Below are positions 35,203 to 47,000 of a stretch of DNA of 64,000 bases, piece after piece. The position numbers and the translations under genes are program-made. Positions within the stretch are counted from its first letter, which is position 1, and each line of letters starts with the position of its first letter. The notes below the pieces were generated by a model. The model ran no database searches. It saw nothing but the letters and a program-made list of their open reading frames with translations, and had not been told where the DNA came from. Source of the DNA: Xanthostigma xanthostigma (Eukaryota; Arthropoda; Insecta; Raphidioptera; Raphidiidae); NCBI GenBank assembly GCA_963575645.1, contig OY754468.1, forward strand, positions 52,153,665-52,217,664, given 5' to 3'.

Positions 35203-38200
35203 TTATAAAAGTCCTTTAAAGGCATCCGGTCCTATAATTTTTTTAACCATTTCAATACTCGTGTCCCACAAAGCTTTTGCTAAATCGTCATTTTTCGCCG
35301 AATTGCTGACTTCACATCGGAAACAATTGTTAAAATATATTCCAGTAAGGCCATGAAGGTCCGATGATGTCGCGCAGTAGATAGTTGTACTTGCAGCTTG
35401 TTGCTACAAAAACATTTGAACTTATTTTACGCACTAAATTATTTTCACATTTTTTTTTTTAAATTCATTTATAATCAACTTCAGCGGATTTTAGTAAGTT
35501 TAATACTTACGAGCGATTTGGTAAAGGGTCTAACGATTGCAAACAGTATTCTGTAAAACCACCAATTACGACTTAAATCAGACGATACCATATTTCCCGG
35601 ATGTACGGCAAAAACCGATATATCCCGGCCTTCCCAAAGCTTTGCCAATTCGATTGCGAATAACACATTGCACAATTTTGAATTGTTGTACGCCATCATG
35701 TCCCAATAGTTGCTACTTGAAACGGGAGAAAGAACTTCCGGAGACAGATTATTTAATGACAAATTCGCGAACCTAAAAACAATAAAGTAACAATCCTAAA
35801 CGTTTTTTTTACACGCTTTATATTAGTTTCACTTCTAAGTTTGTATGTATGTATGTTTGTAATCTCCATTTAGACTACAGCAAGTGGTTTATATAGTGGT
35901 ATAATATGCCAGCACTGTAAGTACAGTGGGTAGCCATGCGGTCTAAAGTACGGGTCTTCACTGACGTCAACTCTCGGAATCACGGGTTGTGGGTTCTAAT
36001 CCCGTCCACGCCGAAAAAAAAATTGTTTTTTTTTTTTCGGCAAATTTTTGACAATAAATCGAACTAAAAAGTGAAAAATAAATATCGTTTAAAAAAAACT
36101 AAAAAACACGCTTTATATCAAACTAAAAAGTGAAAAATAAATATAGTTTAAAAAAAAACTAAAAAACACGCTTTATATCGAATTAAAAAGTAAAAAATAT
36201 TTTTTTTAAAATAAGCTTAAAACAATAATGAATAAAAAATACTAGTATTATTGTGAAAAAAGCGTGGGGCGCTCGATACGAAAATGTGGAACAAAGCGCC
36301 CCACGCTTTTTTCACAATAATACTAGTATTTTTTATTCATTATTATTTTAAGCTTATTTTAAAAAAAATATTTTTTACTTTTTAGTTCAATATAAAGCGT
36401 GTTTTTTAGTTTTTTTTAAACTATATTTATTTGCGCTAAAATTAAGTGCATACAATCTAGAAAGTTTGCTGTGAAAGATGTACTTTATGACATGTATTGT
36501 GACGTCATAATGCATTATTTCAAGGTTATGTATAGAAAAACAAATGCATCCTTAAAAGTCGCGCTGATAGATGTACTATGTGGATTTTTTCAGGTGGCAA
36601 TGTTATGAAATATAAAAACGTAACGGTAAAAGTATTAAAAAAATCGCTCTTTTTTGACAAGTACTTCTAGACATCTTTTAAAATAGGTACCTGTGTGATT
36701 CGGATGATAAAACCACTACACGAGAATTTCTTTTCAAAAGCGATCCCAACAGCAATGTTAAGTAAAAATGCGCCAAATGGTTGACTTGGAATGTAGTTTC
36801 ATAGCCATCTGTAGTGAGCGAAAACGGAAGTCCAAAAACACCAGCGTTTAGTATCAGCATATCGATTGCCCTTAAATAAAACAAAACATTTTTTTCCCAA
36901 GTCCGAACTTAGTTACAGTTTTTAACACAAAACCAAAACGGCGTTAATCGTCCCTAGAAAACGATTTAGTAGAATCCGAGGTGTTTCGGAACATTTTTAA
37001 AATATTAGTAGTAAAATACAGTGTAAACTCTTTATAACGAAACTCAAGGGACCGAGCATTTTTTATCGTTATAGAGAGTTACCGTTATATGGAGTGAAGA
37101 AAGAAAAACAACCAAATTAACAATAATCTTCAATGTACTGTATAATCTCTTTATAACGAATTTTAAGGGACCGAACATTTTTTTCGTTATAAAGAATTTT
37201 CGTTATATGGAGGGAAGAAAGAAAAATAACCAATTTTCACAAAATTAATTTATTCCAAACACATATACAAACACATATACCTATAGTTTGGCGTCATCAA
37301 GTGCTTGTTGAATAGATGGTGATGGTTCAGAATGGTCCTCTTTATGTCTGTAAACATTTGCTGACGCCTAAATATGAACATATTTCTTCGTAATAGAGAA
37401 TGGCTGTTGCGTTAAAAAGAGGGTATTAATGTACAGGTTTTAAAGTAAACCAACCAAATCGTAAAAATTTCGACGTTATAGGGAGTTTTTCGTTATAACG
37501 AAGGACGTTATAAAGAGTTTACACTGTATGTAGTAACAAAGAAATTTAAATCGTACTTAAATTTTTCTTTGACCGTTTCCGCAAACATTGTGACGTCATT
37601 TAACGACGCTAAATTCAGTCTCAGCACCGTACAATTCTTGGCACCTTCTGATCGGTCCGCTTGAAGTCGGTCGATGGCATCCTGGGCAGCGGACACGTTC
37701 CTGCACGCTAATATCACCGTACAACCGTGACGGGCCAACGATCGTGTCGTTTCATAACCTATACCGGTGTTGGCGCCAGTTACAAGAGCTACCTTTCCTG
37801 TCAAGTCTTTTCCGTGTAAAACCTATTCAAATTAGAAATACGCTAATTTGTCTAAATAGGATAAAAAAAAATTGGTTGTCTGTAAAGTCGGTTTACGGAC
37901 GATAGTTTTACGTGATAACGTATTCCGTAATACATAACCTAAATTTATATAATAATTATAATAATTCGAATTTATGATATTGCATCTTTCGCTTCAAATT
38001 TAGGTTAATTTTATTTATTAAAATTACTCACCACCTATAATAATAATTGTTTTTTTTAACTTTCTTTCTTTCGTATTTATTTTAAGTCTCAAAGATTAAC
38101 TGTCATAATATTTTGAAAACAATTGTTTCATTGTTTATATAAAATTCCAAAACCTACTTACAATATTTAAGTATTTTCATACGTCAAAAAATTGATTTTT

Positions 38201-39336
38201 ATAATGATAAAATTTGTATGAAAACGATTTTTCGAGAGATGAGACCTAGCTAAAACGATTTTTTGACCCCCAAAATCCCTTTTCAGTAAATTTCATCCAA
38301 ATCGTTAGGGCCGTTTTCGAGAAAAGCACGCACAGGATCAGGCGGAACGTTACGAACGTTACACTTTTTCGTGCATGCAGCCGGTGTTTTATCAATTTAT
38401 AAGATTGGTGATTCATAAATTTATAAGACGTTATCACGTCAAAAACTGGCCACACACACATGAGAGGAATCCATAGCGTTCTTAGGACGTAATCGTCGAT
38501 TGACAAATATCATACCCTAACCTAAAAAATGCGTCATTGCAATATGCTGATACTGTTTTGTAAATTATTATTAATTAAAAAAAAGTCGAATATCCTTGAG
38601 TTATTATTAAAATAACTTTGGGGCCTTTCATAAACCAAACAGTCCTAATAAATATTGACATTGGACGTTTTCTTTTTAGTTGATACAGCCGTGGTTCTTG
38701 TCTCCGCTATTAATTAATAGAAATAAAAACAGACGAACATCGTTGCATTAGAGTGCTTTTGTTTCATACCTGTAAAGCGGTACTCGAAGCGTCGAACTTT
38801 TGACGAATATCGTACAAATGCTGTTTTTCTTCTGTGGCAAATGCTAAGCGAGGGTCCGTGTATGTAGTTCTTCGATTCTCGTGATCTACGTAAAATATTC
38901 TGCCAGTGCTTTCGTCCACGCATTTTTCCCAGCCGAACGGTAAATCGCCCGAAACGAATTTCTTTTTACCAGTTCTTGGATGTGTCCATTGAGTTGCCTT
39001 TGTGCTGTGACTGGGAAAAATATATTGATAGTACTGGCGTATAATATATCCACGGTTAAAGGATTATGGCTTCAATGTATAGTTTCTGCTATCGCATATC
39101 CAGACGACGACAATCATTCATTTGTCATATAGGTCAATATACTTAAAGTGAAGAACATATTTTGAAAGCAGGTTACGTGCCCCCCTCGCCGCGACGCCTA
39201 TGCTACAATAATTGGTATTGAGACCACAGCGTGATTTAAGTACTTACTTTACATAAAATACACTTCCATCTGTAGTAGCTCGTTCCTCCCAACCAGGAGG
39301 TAATTCATCCTCACTGTCCGAATCAGGAAGATTCAT
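35203..39336 (-). CDS. WWOX: WW domain-containing oxidoreductase
   Basis: A complete six-exon gene on the minus strand: 39336-39248, 39010-38770, 37822-37557, 36870-36691, 35772-35511 and 35403-35203, all GT-AG with closing phases. It gives 412 residues (human WWOX 414). The first WW domain (about residues 10-43) has [17 protein letters not shown] and TQWTHP. The second (about 50-84) has [18 protein letters not shown] and TTYTDP, with the Tyr of the second Trp position as in the human protein. The short-chain dehydrogenase domain follows: cofactor loop TGANTGIG (125-132), NAG at 207-209, and active-site Y287-N-N-S-K291. [18 protein letters not shown] and AVHPGNM are family hallmarks. The known protein binds PPxY partners through WW1 and has tumour-suppressor and metabolic roles. 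It shares a roughly 370-bp upstream region with PET117. Introns carry a tRNA-like SINE head, fold-backs and MITEs. Confidence 0.97.
35931..36015 (+). repeat. tRNA-derived SINE head, long variable-arm type
   Basis: Box A TAGCCATGCGG at 35931-35941 and box B GGTTCTAATCC at 35992-36002 are about 50 nt apart, as in class II (Leu/Ser-like) tRNAs. An A-run follows. The ends do not form an acceptor stem, so it is not a functional tRNA. It lies in WWOX intron 4, antisense to WWOX. Confidence 0.6.
36061..36432. repeat. Tandem 60-bp repeat merging into a long fold-back
   Basis: Two direct copies of a 60-bp unit (containing AACTAAAAAGTGAAAAATAA and AAAAACACGCTTTATAT) lie at 36061-36180. The second runs into the left arm of a palindrome (to 36273). 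The right arm (36294-36432) mirrors it, including an inverted copy of the unit. The tip reads AGCGTGGGGCGCT with a 20-nt loop. Non-coding, WWOX intron 4. Confidence 0.85.
37019..37526. mobile_element. pogo/Tigger-like MITE (CAGTGTAAACTCTTTATAAC ends)
   Basis: Inverted ends CAGTGTAAACTCTTTATAAC and its inverse are flanked by TA on both sides. A diverged internal repeat of the left end (near 37138) shows the element was itself duplicated. It lies in WWOX intron 3 with its right end 31 nt from the donor site of exon 3. Non-coding. Confidence 0.85.
37863..38445 (-). mobile_element. MITE with GACGTGATAACGTC end and poly-T end, copy 3, with inserted RTE-like tail
   Basis: Minus orientation in WWOX intron 2. 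The T-run end lies 40 nt upstream of the exon 3 acceptor. The middle of the MITE is replaced by a 350-bp RTE-like tail (about 37974-38325) closely matching 33424-33795. Next to the far end ATTTATAAGA is locally duplicated. Confidence 0.8.
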
Positions 39337-39706
39337 TTTTAATCACCTCGGACTCCGGAGTTTTGCATCAAATTCAAATGTCACTTTTGACAGTAAATAA
39401 TGCACAGTATTATCTGGTATTATGTTCACTCTGCGCATGATCTAGTAAAAAAAATTATAAGAAAGGCTTGACAGTTGTCACGTGCAATTTGCTCTCTATA
39501 AGACGACAGAAGGTAAAAAGCGATAATTATTATTTTCGAATCAGTTACAAATCAACGATATAATACAAAAATTATATACTCGACGCTGTTTTATTTTTCT
39601 AAAATAATATAAAAATTATTTAACTAAAAAGTGTGGTTATGTGTTTACATAAAAATTGTGTGATACCGTTCTTGTAAAGTAAAAACAGAAAATATTTAAT
39701 TTCCAA
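39337..39706. promoter_or_regulatory. Shared upstream region of WWOX and PET117
   Basis: WWOX starts at 39336 on the minus strand and PET117 at 39707 on the plus strand, so this 370 bp must hold both 5' UTRs and promoters. I see no transposon inside, unusual for this window, and no clear TATA box. Confidence 0.6.
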
Positions 39707-39946
39707 ATGTCGCTTCCTTCAAAAATAGTTTTGGGCTTATCGTGTACCTTTACAGTAGGTATTATTTCGTATGTACATTACAAACAAATAACCGATAGAG
39801 AACAACTTCATATAGGAGTTTTAAAAGACATTGAAAGACAACAGAGGCGAAAAATAGAAAATGTGTACAGTTTACAACGCCAGGCTGATTATGCTAAACA
39901 ATTACAAAAAACTGCGCTGGAAGAAAATTCTTCAAATACTAGCTAA
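39707..39946 (+). CDS. PET117: PET117 homologue, cytochrome c oxidase assembly factor
   Basis: A single-exon frame of 79 residues. It opens with MSLPSKIVLGLSCTFTVGII, an N-terminal hydrophobic segment that serves as a mitochondrial membrane anchor or targeting region. VHYKQITDREQLHIGVLKDI and ERQQRRKIEN follow, then a charged helix. The layout and the DIERQ.R+K.EN block match PET117 (human 81 residues). PET117 is known to support complex IV assembly with COX15. No upstream in-frame ATG is more plausible and no intron is needed. It is transcribed divergently from WWOX. Residual doubt comes only from the short length. Confidence 0.9.
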   Translation: MSLPSKIVLGLSCTFTVGIISYVHYKQITDREQLHIGVLKDIERQQRRKIENVYSLQRQADYAKQLQKTALEENSSNTS

Positions 39947-40129
39947 TAACGATTCGAGTTTGATTATCGATTTTGTTATGTAATTTTGAAATGTAAATAC
40001 TTAAACATTTGTATTTATTTAGTTAAATTGTGAATTATCAATATGTAATTTTTTATATAAGCAATTATTCTTTTTTTTGTCTGCCTAACCCATTTTTTTC
40101 TCGAAGCGATTTGGCGTATTTTATTTTTA

Positions 40130-40718
40130 CTAGTGTGACCTGTGCGAATTATTCGCACTAAATAAGTATAATAATTATCACTTTACAAAATTATTTTTTA
40201 AATATGATTGCAGGTATTCAATTCGTTTCTAATTTTGCACACTGCTTATAACGTCATTCTTTTTGTTATATTACAATATGACGCTCAGATGATAGATCGA
40301 AGAAATATTTTACTAAAATTGTCATATACAGGCGCAAGTAGCAAAAGCGTTGAGCTAAGCCAGATGGCATCATGCAACATTGCTGTGACGTTGTTCAGCG
40401 TTGCTCGCTGTTTCAAAATTAAAACCGTCAGATGGCAGTATGCAGTATTGTGTCTGTTGTATTACAATATGAAGGTCAGATGACAGATCGAAGTGTTGAC
40501 GTTGTTTCAAAATTAAAGCCGTTAGATGGCAGACGTTGTTCAGCGTTGCTTTATTTTAATTAATTTACAAAAACAAAAGCAATAATAAATTTTTTAGTTG
40601 TCGATGTCAGTAGAGCAAGCAATTATCTGTAAAATGATATATAATTTATGTGGAGAAATTGTGAGGTTTTTTCTAAAAAGGGAGCCAAACATCTTCCTTA
40701 GCGTATTAATATATATGA
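40130..40718 (-). mobile_element. Non-autonomous Helitron-like element, copy 2
   Basis: In minus orientation it starts TCATATATATTAATACGC after an A and ends CTAG before a T, with the exact hairpin GTGCGAATAATTCGCAC just inside. It is longer (589 bp) than copies 1 and 3 (about 500 bp) because of extra internal repeats. It lies between the 3' ends of PET117 and tektin. Confidence 0.8.
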
Positions 40719-40861
40719 TATTCTGCTATAAAGTTTATACAGTTAGCCACTGTATAATAACCAATTTGGTGCGCTAGATAACGTTCTTAGAGAAGTCATT
40801 GTAGAAAATCAAAATTATAAAACAATTTGTAAATGAAAAAGTCTTAAATATTCTGAAATTC

Positions 40862-40867
40862 TTTATT
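40862..40867 (-). terminator. Candidate poly(A) signal of tektin
   Basis: TTTATT on the plus strand is AATAAA on the tektin strand, about 150 nt past the tektin stop codon. Confidence 0.4.
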
Positions 40868-41015
40868 CGAAATGCATGTATACAAGACAACACTTACAAA
40901 TTTTATAATCGTGCAATTTAACATTTAATTTAAGGAATAAAGTGCTGGTACATGGGCTAAGCCCTGAAGCCACTGGTTAAAAAAAAAACTACACATTTAT
41001 TTAAATCGTGACCGT

Positions 41016-44000
41016 TTAATGACCACTGAGAGCCGCAGACGAAGGATAATGAGATCGGATCAGTTGATTTCGATCTCTATCGATCTCCAATGCTTTTCTT
41101 TTCAACATAATTTCCCGTTCCAGTCCACCTCTGGCTCTTATTAGCGCTGTTTGAGAATCTTCTGTTTGTTTCATTTGAGCTTTCAATGCGCTCACCTGTT
41201 CGGATAGCGATTTTACTTCATCGATCAAACTAGAAAATAAAGAAACAAAAGACTACTTAAAACAATATCCAATCTAGTATGCTGTTATAATACGCGCCAC
41301 GAATCTAAAAGACTGGGAAGTTAGATGCGAATGCGGGCTTGCGCTTATACAGACTGTTGAAAAACTACAAACTCGCAACTCAACAAAACTAATATAACAA
41401 TAACAACTTGACAATAGTGTACTCGACTATACTTTAAAGCAGGAAAGTGACAAAGGCAACGAGCGATCACGGCCAATCACCGATGAGCGCACGTTCCGTG
41501 CAGGTAGCTGGGAGGCGGTGGGAGTATCAACGGCTCTAAAATGTGCCTTTGCGACGCTGTTTGTGACTAACTTCCGAACCTTTTAGATCCGTGGCGTGTA
41601 CTGTACTGTGATGTAAAAAAAAATTGTTACCCGTATTGTGGAGCATCCCTGCAACCTTCAACGCGCGGTCTCAACAAACGATTATCGAGTCTTGTTTGAG
41701 CTATTTTTTGAGAAGTATCGAGCCTTCGAATCAAAGCTTCCAACCCTACTTTAAAATTTTCAGTATCTGCCAGTCGTTGCAAAACCTAAAAGCAATTGTT
41801 TCATTTCATTTTACGACTGTTTTTTTTTCTGTCTCTAACATGATTCATAACAGGATTTTTGTTTTATTGATTTCCAATTTACATACAGGAAAATGTAAGA
41901 TTGTTATACAAATATTGTGAGCACTGTGGTTGAAACAAAAATAAAAAATAAAGAATAGTTACTTCTTACCACAACAGTTTTATTAGCGGATGTACATTTC
42001 GGGAGCTATGCTCTCATCTTCAGCAAACACTAAGTTTAGTGTACATTTCGGGAGCTATGCTTTCATCTTCAGCAAACATTAAGTTTAGCTCCCGAAATGT
42101 ACATCCACTAATAGAACTGTTGAGGTAAGAAGTAACTATTCTTTATTTTTTATTTAATTAAATAGATTTACCTGTTGAAGGTTGCTTTCAAGAACAGCTC
42201 GCAATTCCTCGGTACATGCAACTTTCTTAGACAAGGCTGCATCGACTTTGTCAGCTTGAGTACGCAGGTCCCTCGCAGCGTTCATTAGAATTGCGTCTAA
42301 AGTCGAACGTAGCATCAGCGAGCGCTGTCGGGTGGCTTCGCCCTGTTCTAACGCCTCCCGCGTAAAGTGTTCCCAGTGTTGTTGAGAAGACATGCTGAAA
42401 ATATTTTTCCCCATTGTTTAGAACTAGATATTGTTATTTTCAGTTCATCAGTTCGACATTTTTTTCAAACTTTGGAAACGCAAATATGAAGTCGGGGTTT
42501 TGTTTATTTGGTAGCTATGGAAACCAGATTAGCACCATAGAAACCTCAGCGTGACTGTTAGAAAATAAAAGAGATAACCGAAAGATGTTTGCCATCGGTT
42601 ATATCAGATTGAATTTATTTCTATATAAATGTGTATAAAAAAAACTGATTGGGCAAATTCTGTTGTACGAAATTTATGTAAAATTTTCTCCTCTTTCGTT
42701 TAAGACAGGTTTCGAACCGATCTGATTTAAATTGAGCGAGTTATAAGCGAAAAACTTCGTTTTTTCTAAATTGCTCCCCTCTGCAGCAAAAATTTAAAAA
42801 TCGGGCGACGTTAGGATCTAAGTTACCCGGAGACGAATCGAACAAAAAAAAGTTTTTTAAAATCCGCTAAGGCGTTTGAGCTGTACACAATCCACAAAAA
42901 AGCGTGACATACAGATTCACAGACAAAGCGAGTACATATAGGCGCTTTAGCTTACGCTATTCGCGCCTAGAAAAAAGGGTTGAAGGCAGGTAGGAAAATG
43001 TTGATTTCGGCGGGATTTGAACTAAAAATACGCAATCGCTACCTCGTCATGAATCAGATTATTTTGAGAATTTAACCTACTCGAAAGCAAATCGTGTTGA
43101 TCCGGGTTTGAACATTATAATATTAGATCGATTGTTGAGACCGATGTTGGTGGCATCAATCTCGTGTGCTATCTTCTTGTCACTCCAATCGAATTCGAGA
43201 CGCTGCTTTGCCGTTTTGTCTTCTGTCAGTTGATGTTCGATATCGTCCAGCGTGCGATTAAACAAATCCCTTATTTCAGCGACCAAAGCTACCTCTTTAA
43301 TCAATTCTTCTTCTACTTCATCTCGGACAAGATCCGGTTCCCAACGTCCTGTACGACGATCCAGACATTCTTTTGCTAAAATGTTATTCAGATCGGAGTG
43401 TATAAACGAAGAGAGTTATTAGGTTTGTAATAGTTATTGGCGTAACTAGTAGTCTAAGTCATTCATCGCGCTGACACGCCATGAATGACTTAGACTACTA
43501 GTTACGCCCATAATTTTATTCAACAATTGCGCGTTATTCATGTTTTAATTATAATGAGATGTTGTAAATATCTATTTATTTCTTTATAAAAAAAACTGTC
43601 AATACTAACAGCACCAAACAGCACGATTCAATGTTTTGGTTTGAGGTTAGCCGGTTATGAATAAACTCCATGTCGAAAACATTCGGCCTCTCAATTTTAG
43701 TCTCAATGGGTAACAACAGGGAGTTGTTGTTACCTACTATTTCGTTACGACTCAGAAAATAGTTACGTTTATTTTCATTACTCCACAATGGCCGAGCTAG
43801 TAGGAATCTTCATTGAGTTATGACAAGTAATTGTCACCAGTCGGTAAATGGCTATTAATTAGGGTTCGGTTTTTAGGCATGATAAAACATGAATAACGCG
43901 CATGAGTTGAATAAAATAATTTATAATGAACACTGTTTTTATTTGACTAAACAAACTGAAACCCTTTATTACAATAAACGGTGATTTTAATTTCGAGTGA

Positions 44001-47000
44001 AACAATTAGTAAAAATAACACATTCAATTGTTCTTATGCAGTTATAGTTATGCGAGCTTTAATTAAAGAAGTTAAAATGATACTTTACCGATTGATTCGG
44101 GCATGCTCAGTACAGACGACGCTTGTTTCAATCGACGTCTTTGCGCTTCCAAAAGACTGACTTCGTCAGCAGCAGCAGCAATGGCCCTCTCCAATTCGCA
44201 TTTCCATCGATGAAGTTCTTGCGCCCTTTGACCCAATTTTTTCGTATTGTCGAATTGATTTTTATCGGCTTCAACTCTAGTTTGTTCTATGCAACGATTG
44301 GTGTTGTATTCCAATCTGAAATCATTCGTTTCAAAACAAATTCAATTCATACCGTAATACTTCTACAAATAGATAGCTATAGTTTGCTATTATACTCTGA
44401 TTCCGTAATGAAATTATTAATGTATAATATTCAAAAGTGCTGTAATTTTATGATTTCCTAATATCATGTAGTTTTATGAAGAAATATAAAAAATTAGTTT
44501 GAAAATATAAACTAATAAACCAAGAGAAAGATTTTTATTTACTGTATTATTACAATGGATATAATAATAATCATTACGATTAGATTCCAAATACAGCATA
44601 TTTTTTCACTGAATTAGTGAAAGCATAATAATATTAAACGATTATCGTCATAATATTTTTTAGAAGGCTTATATATAAGAAAAATTTAAATGTCACTGTC
44701 GGGACTTGAACCCGAAACAACCAATTTCGCGTTGGCTGAGTTACATTACTCTACAGTGCTCACGACAGTTAGTTTTTGATTTCTCTCATATATAGCACAA
44801 TGCACTGCAGAATCGACTACCTGCGAGAGCTATTTTAATAATAATAATAATATATATTGTAATTTACTTTTAAATATTTTATAGGCTAGCTTACAGATTG
44901 TTGCGATGTATTTCTTCTTCGGCTTTGGAAAGAGTCTCGTAGTTTCTCTGTCTCCATTCACCTTCGCTGTATCTCGTAATGGAATACTTATCGACGACGG
45001 GTCTCGTACCGGTCAATCCCGCTAACGGAGCCCAATCTACGCGTCCGGTTGCCCAAGCTCCGACCCTACTCAGCATTCCGCCATCCTTAGTGTCTTCTTT
45101 AGCTAACATACTGTCTTCAGGCTGTGGATAGTAGCACGGAGGAGGAACTCCTTTCGGTACGGGTCGAGATTCTTCTTTCGGAGGTATGCCAGGATCGGTA
45201 GGCTGCTGTTCAACCTATTCGATTCCCGTAATTAAATATTTTTAAATGTTTTTTTGAAATTTATTTTTGACTTACATTGTTACCGGGTTGTTCGTGCGTG
45301 CAAGGCGGTGCTCCGTCTGATACCTAGACAAAAAAATGGTTGTCTGTAAAGTCGGTTTACGGACGATAGTTTTACGTGATAACGTATTCCGCTCGAATAC
45401 CATATTTAATAATACATAACCTAAATTTTAGTAGCTGTCAAATTTGGGCCGATCGTGCTTCTCTATCGCTTATACTGCGTTCTCGCTTGCACGCACAGGC
45501 GGAACGTGACACTTTTCGGAACGTTACACTTTTTCGTGCGTGCAGCTGGTGTTTCATCAATTTATAAGACGTTATCACGTCAAAAATATTTTAAAGAGAA
45601 AACTAAAATAATATACCTTTTTTATAGTTTATACTAAAGCGATTTTTAATGAAAAATATAACGAAATGAAATTTGAAGTTATACTAAGAAAGTATTGCTA
45701 GTTAGCTTTAGATGTATTTAATTTTCGATATCCCACTAGAAGATAATTTAATTTCTATAAGCTTTTTGTTTAATAGAATAGAATAGAAATGTATCTTTAT
45801 TTAAAATTCCAATGGAATGTTATAGCGTCAAGTAGGTACATTAAAATTACATAAAGAAAATTTGAATAAAATGATTTATATTTAATATTTGACTGAGTAT
45901 AAACAACATGATTGCAATTTTTTCTTTAATTCAGACTTAAATTTAATATATTTAATATATTAATATTTACGTACTTCCATTTGTGCCTTCCCACTGTATA
46001 CCGGATCGCACTGGACTTCGGGACACATGGATGGATTAAGATTTCCAGGATAAGCATTTGGAGGCTGGGAATTCTCCGGTTCAGATTTTATGATTCCAGG
46101 CGCAGTTCCGCACTGAGCGTATCCGGTACAATAACCCGTTTGATTTTCATAATCAATAGTTGAAGTGTTTCCGACTCCATACACGTTTAAATCGACTTTT
46201 CCACTCTCTGGATTCGGGATAGGTTCTTTTGAAGGTCCGGAAGAAGCGGAAATACATCGGGGATGAGTTTTCTACGTCATTGAAAAATTTTATTAGTACA
46301 AAGAACTTACGTATTCATTGCAATACGGGCAGCACTGTTGATTTCCGTAACAAGCAAATGTCGGCGTCGAAGGCGGTGAACTCATCTGTTCTAAATTCGG
46401 TTTATCGAGCGTAGATGCTGGGGCTGGTATGCGCCCGTTACCGTGCCGACTCTACATAAAATACGATTAGAAATGGAAATACCGTTTCGTAGAAATATGA
46501 AACCAGATATGTAAATTCTATGCGCAAACGGCACATGCGAAGCGCAATAGGGTTACTGACAAAATTTCAAAAAGTATTTAAAATTAAAGAATAAAGGTAC
46601 ATGTACCCGTAAAAAATATTTTTTCTCATATATATAACATATTTGACTCATTAATAGTTGTTTTTTATTTTGACTTTAAATTCTGCGCCAAAACGTCAAT
46701 TGACCTTGACAGCCATGTTTACTGATTGCCTACGTCACAGTAGGCAATCAGTAAACACTAAGCAAGCGGGTACAACGTGACATATAGCATTATAACCAAC
46801 AAAGTGTTGCATTTAATATGATTGACAGAGTGCAATGAATACACCAGAGAACATACACTGAACAGAGATAACGAATACACATGGCAGTCAGTGGCACACA
46901 GCTACCGGCCATGTTGACTGATTAATGACGTCACGCGCTGTGATTGGTGTTTGAAATCACGTGACACATAGATTAAAAATCGTGATTTTATTTATTTATT

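Noticed and set aside
44123-44461. 112-codon plus-strand frame
   Set aside because: It is antisense to tektin exon 6 and runs into the intron; no domain.
44692-44760. A functional tRNA gene in tektin intron 5
   Set aside because: Perfect T arm but defective anticodon arm; no T33.
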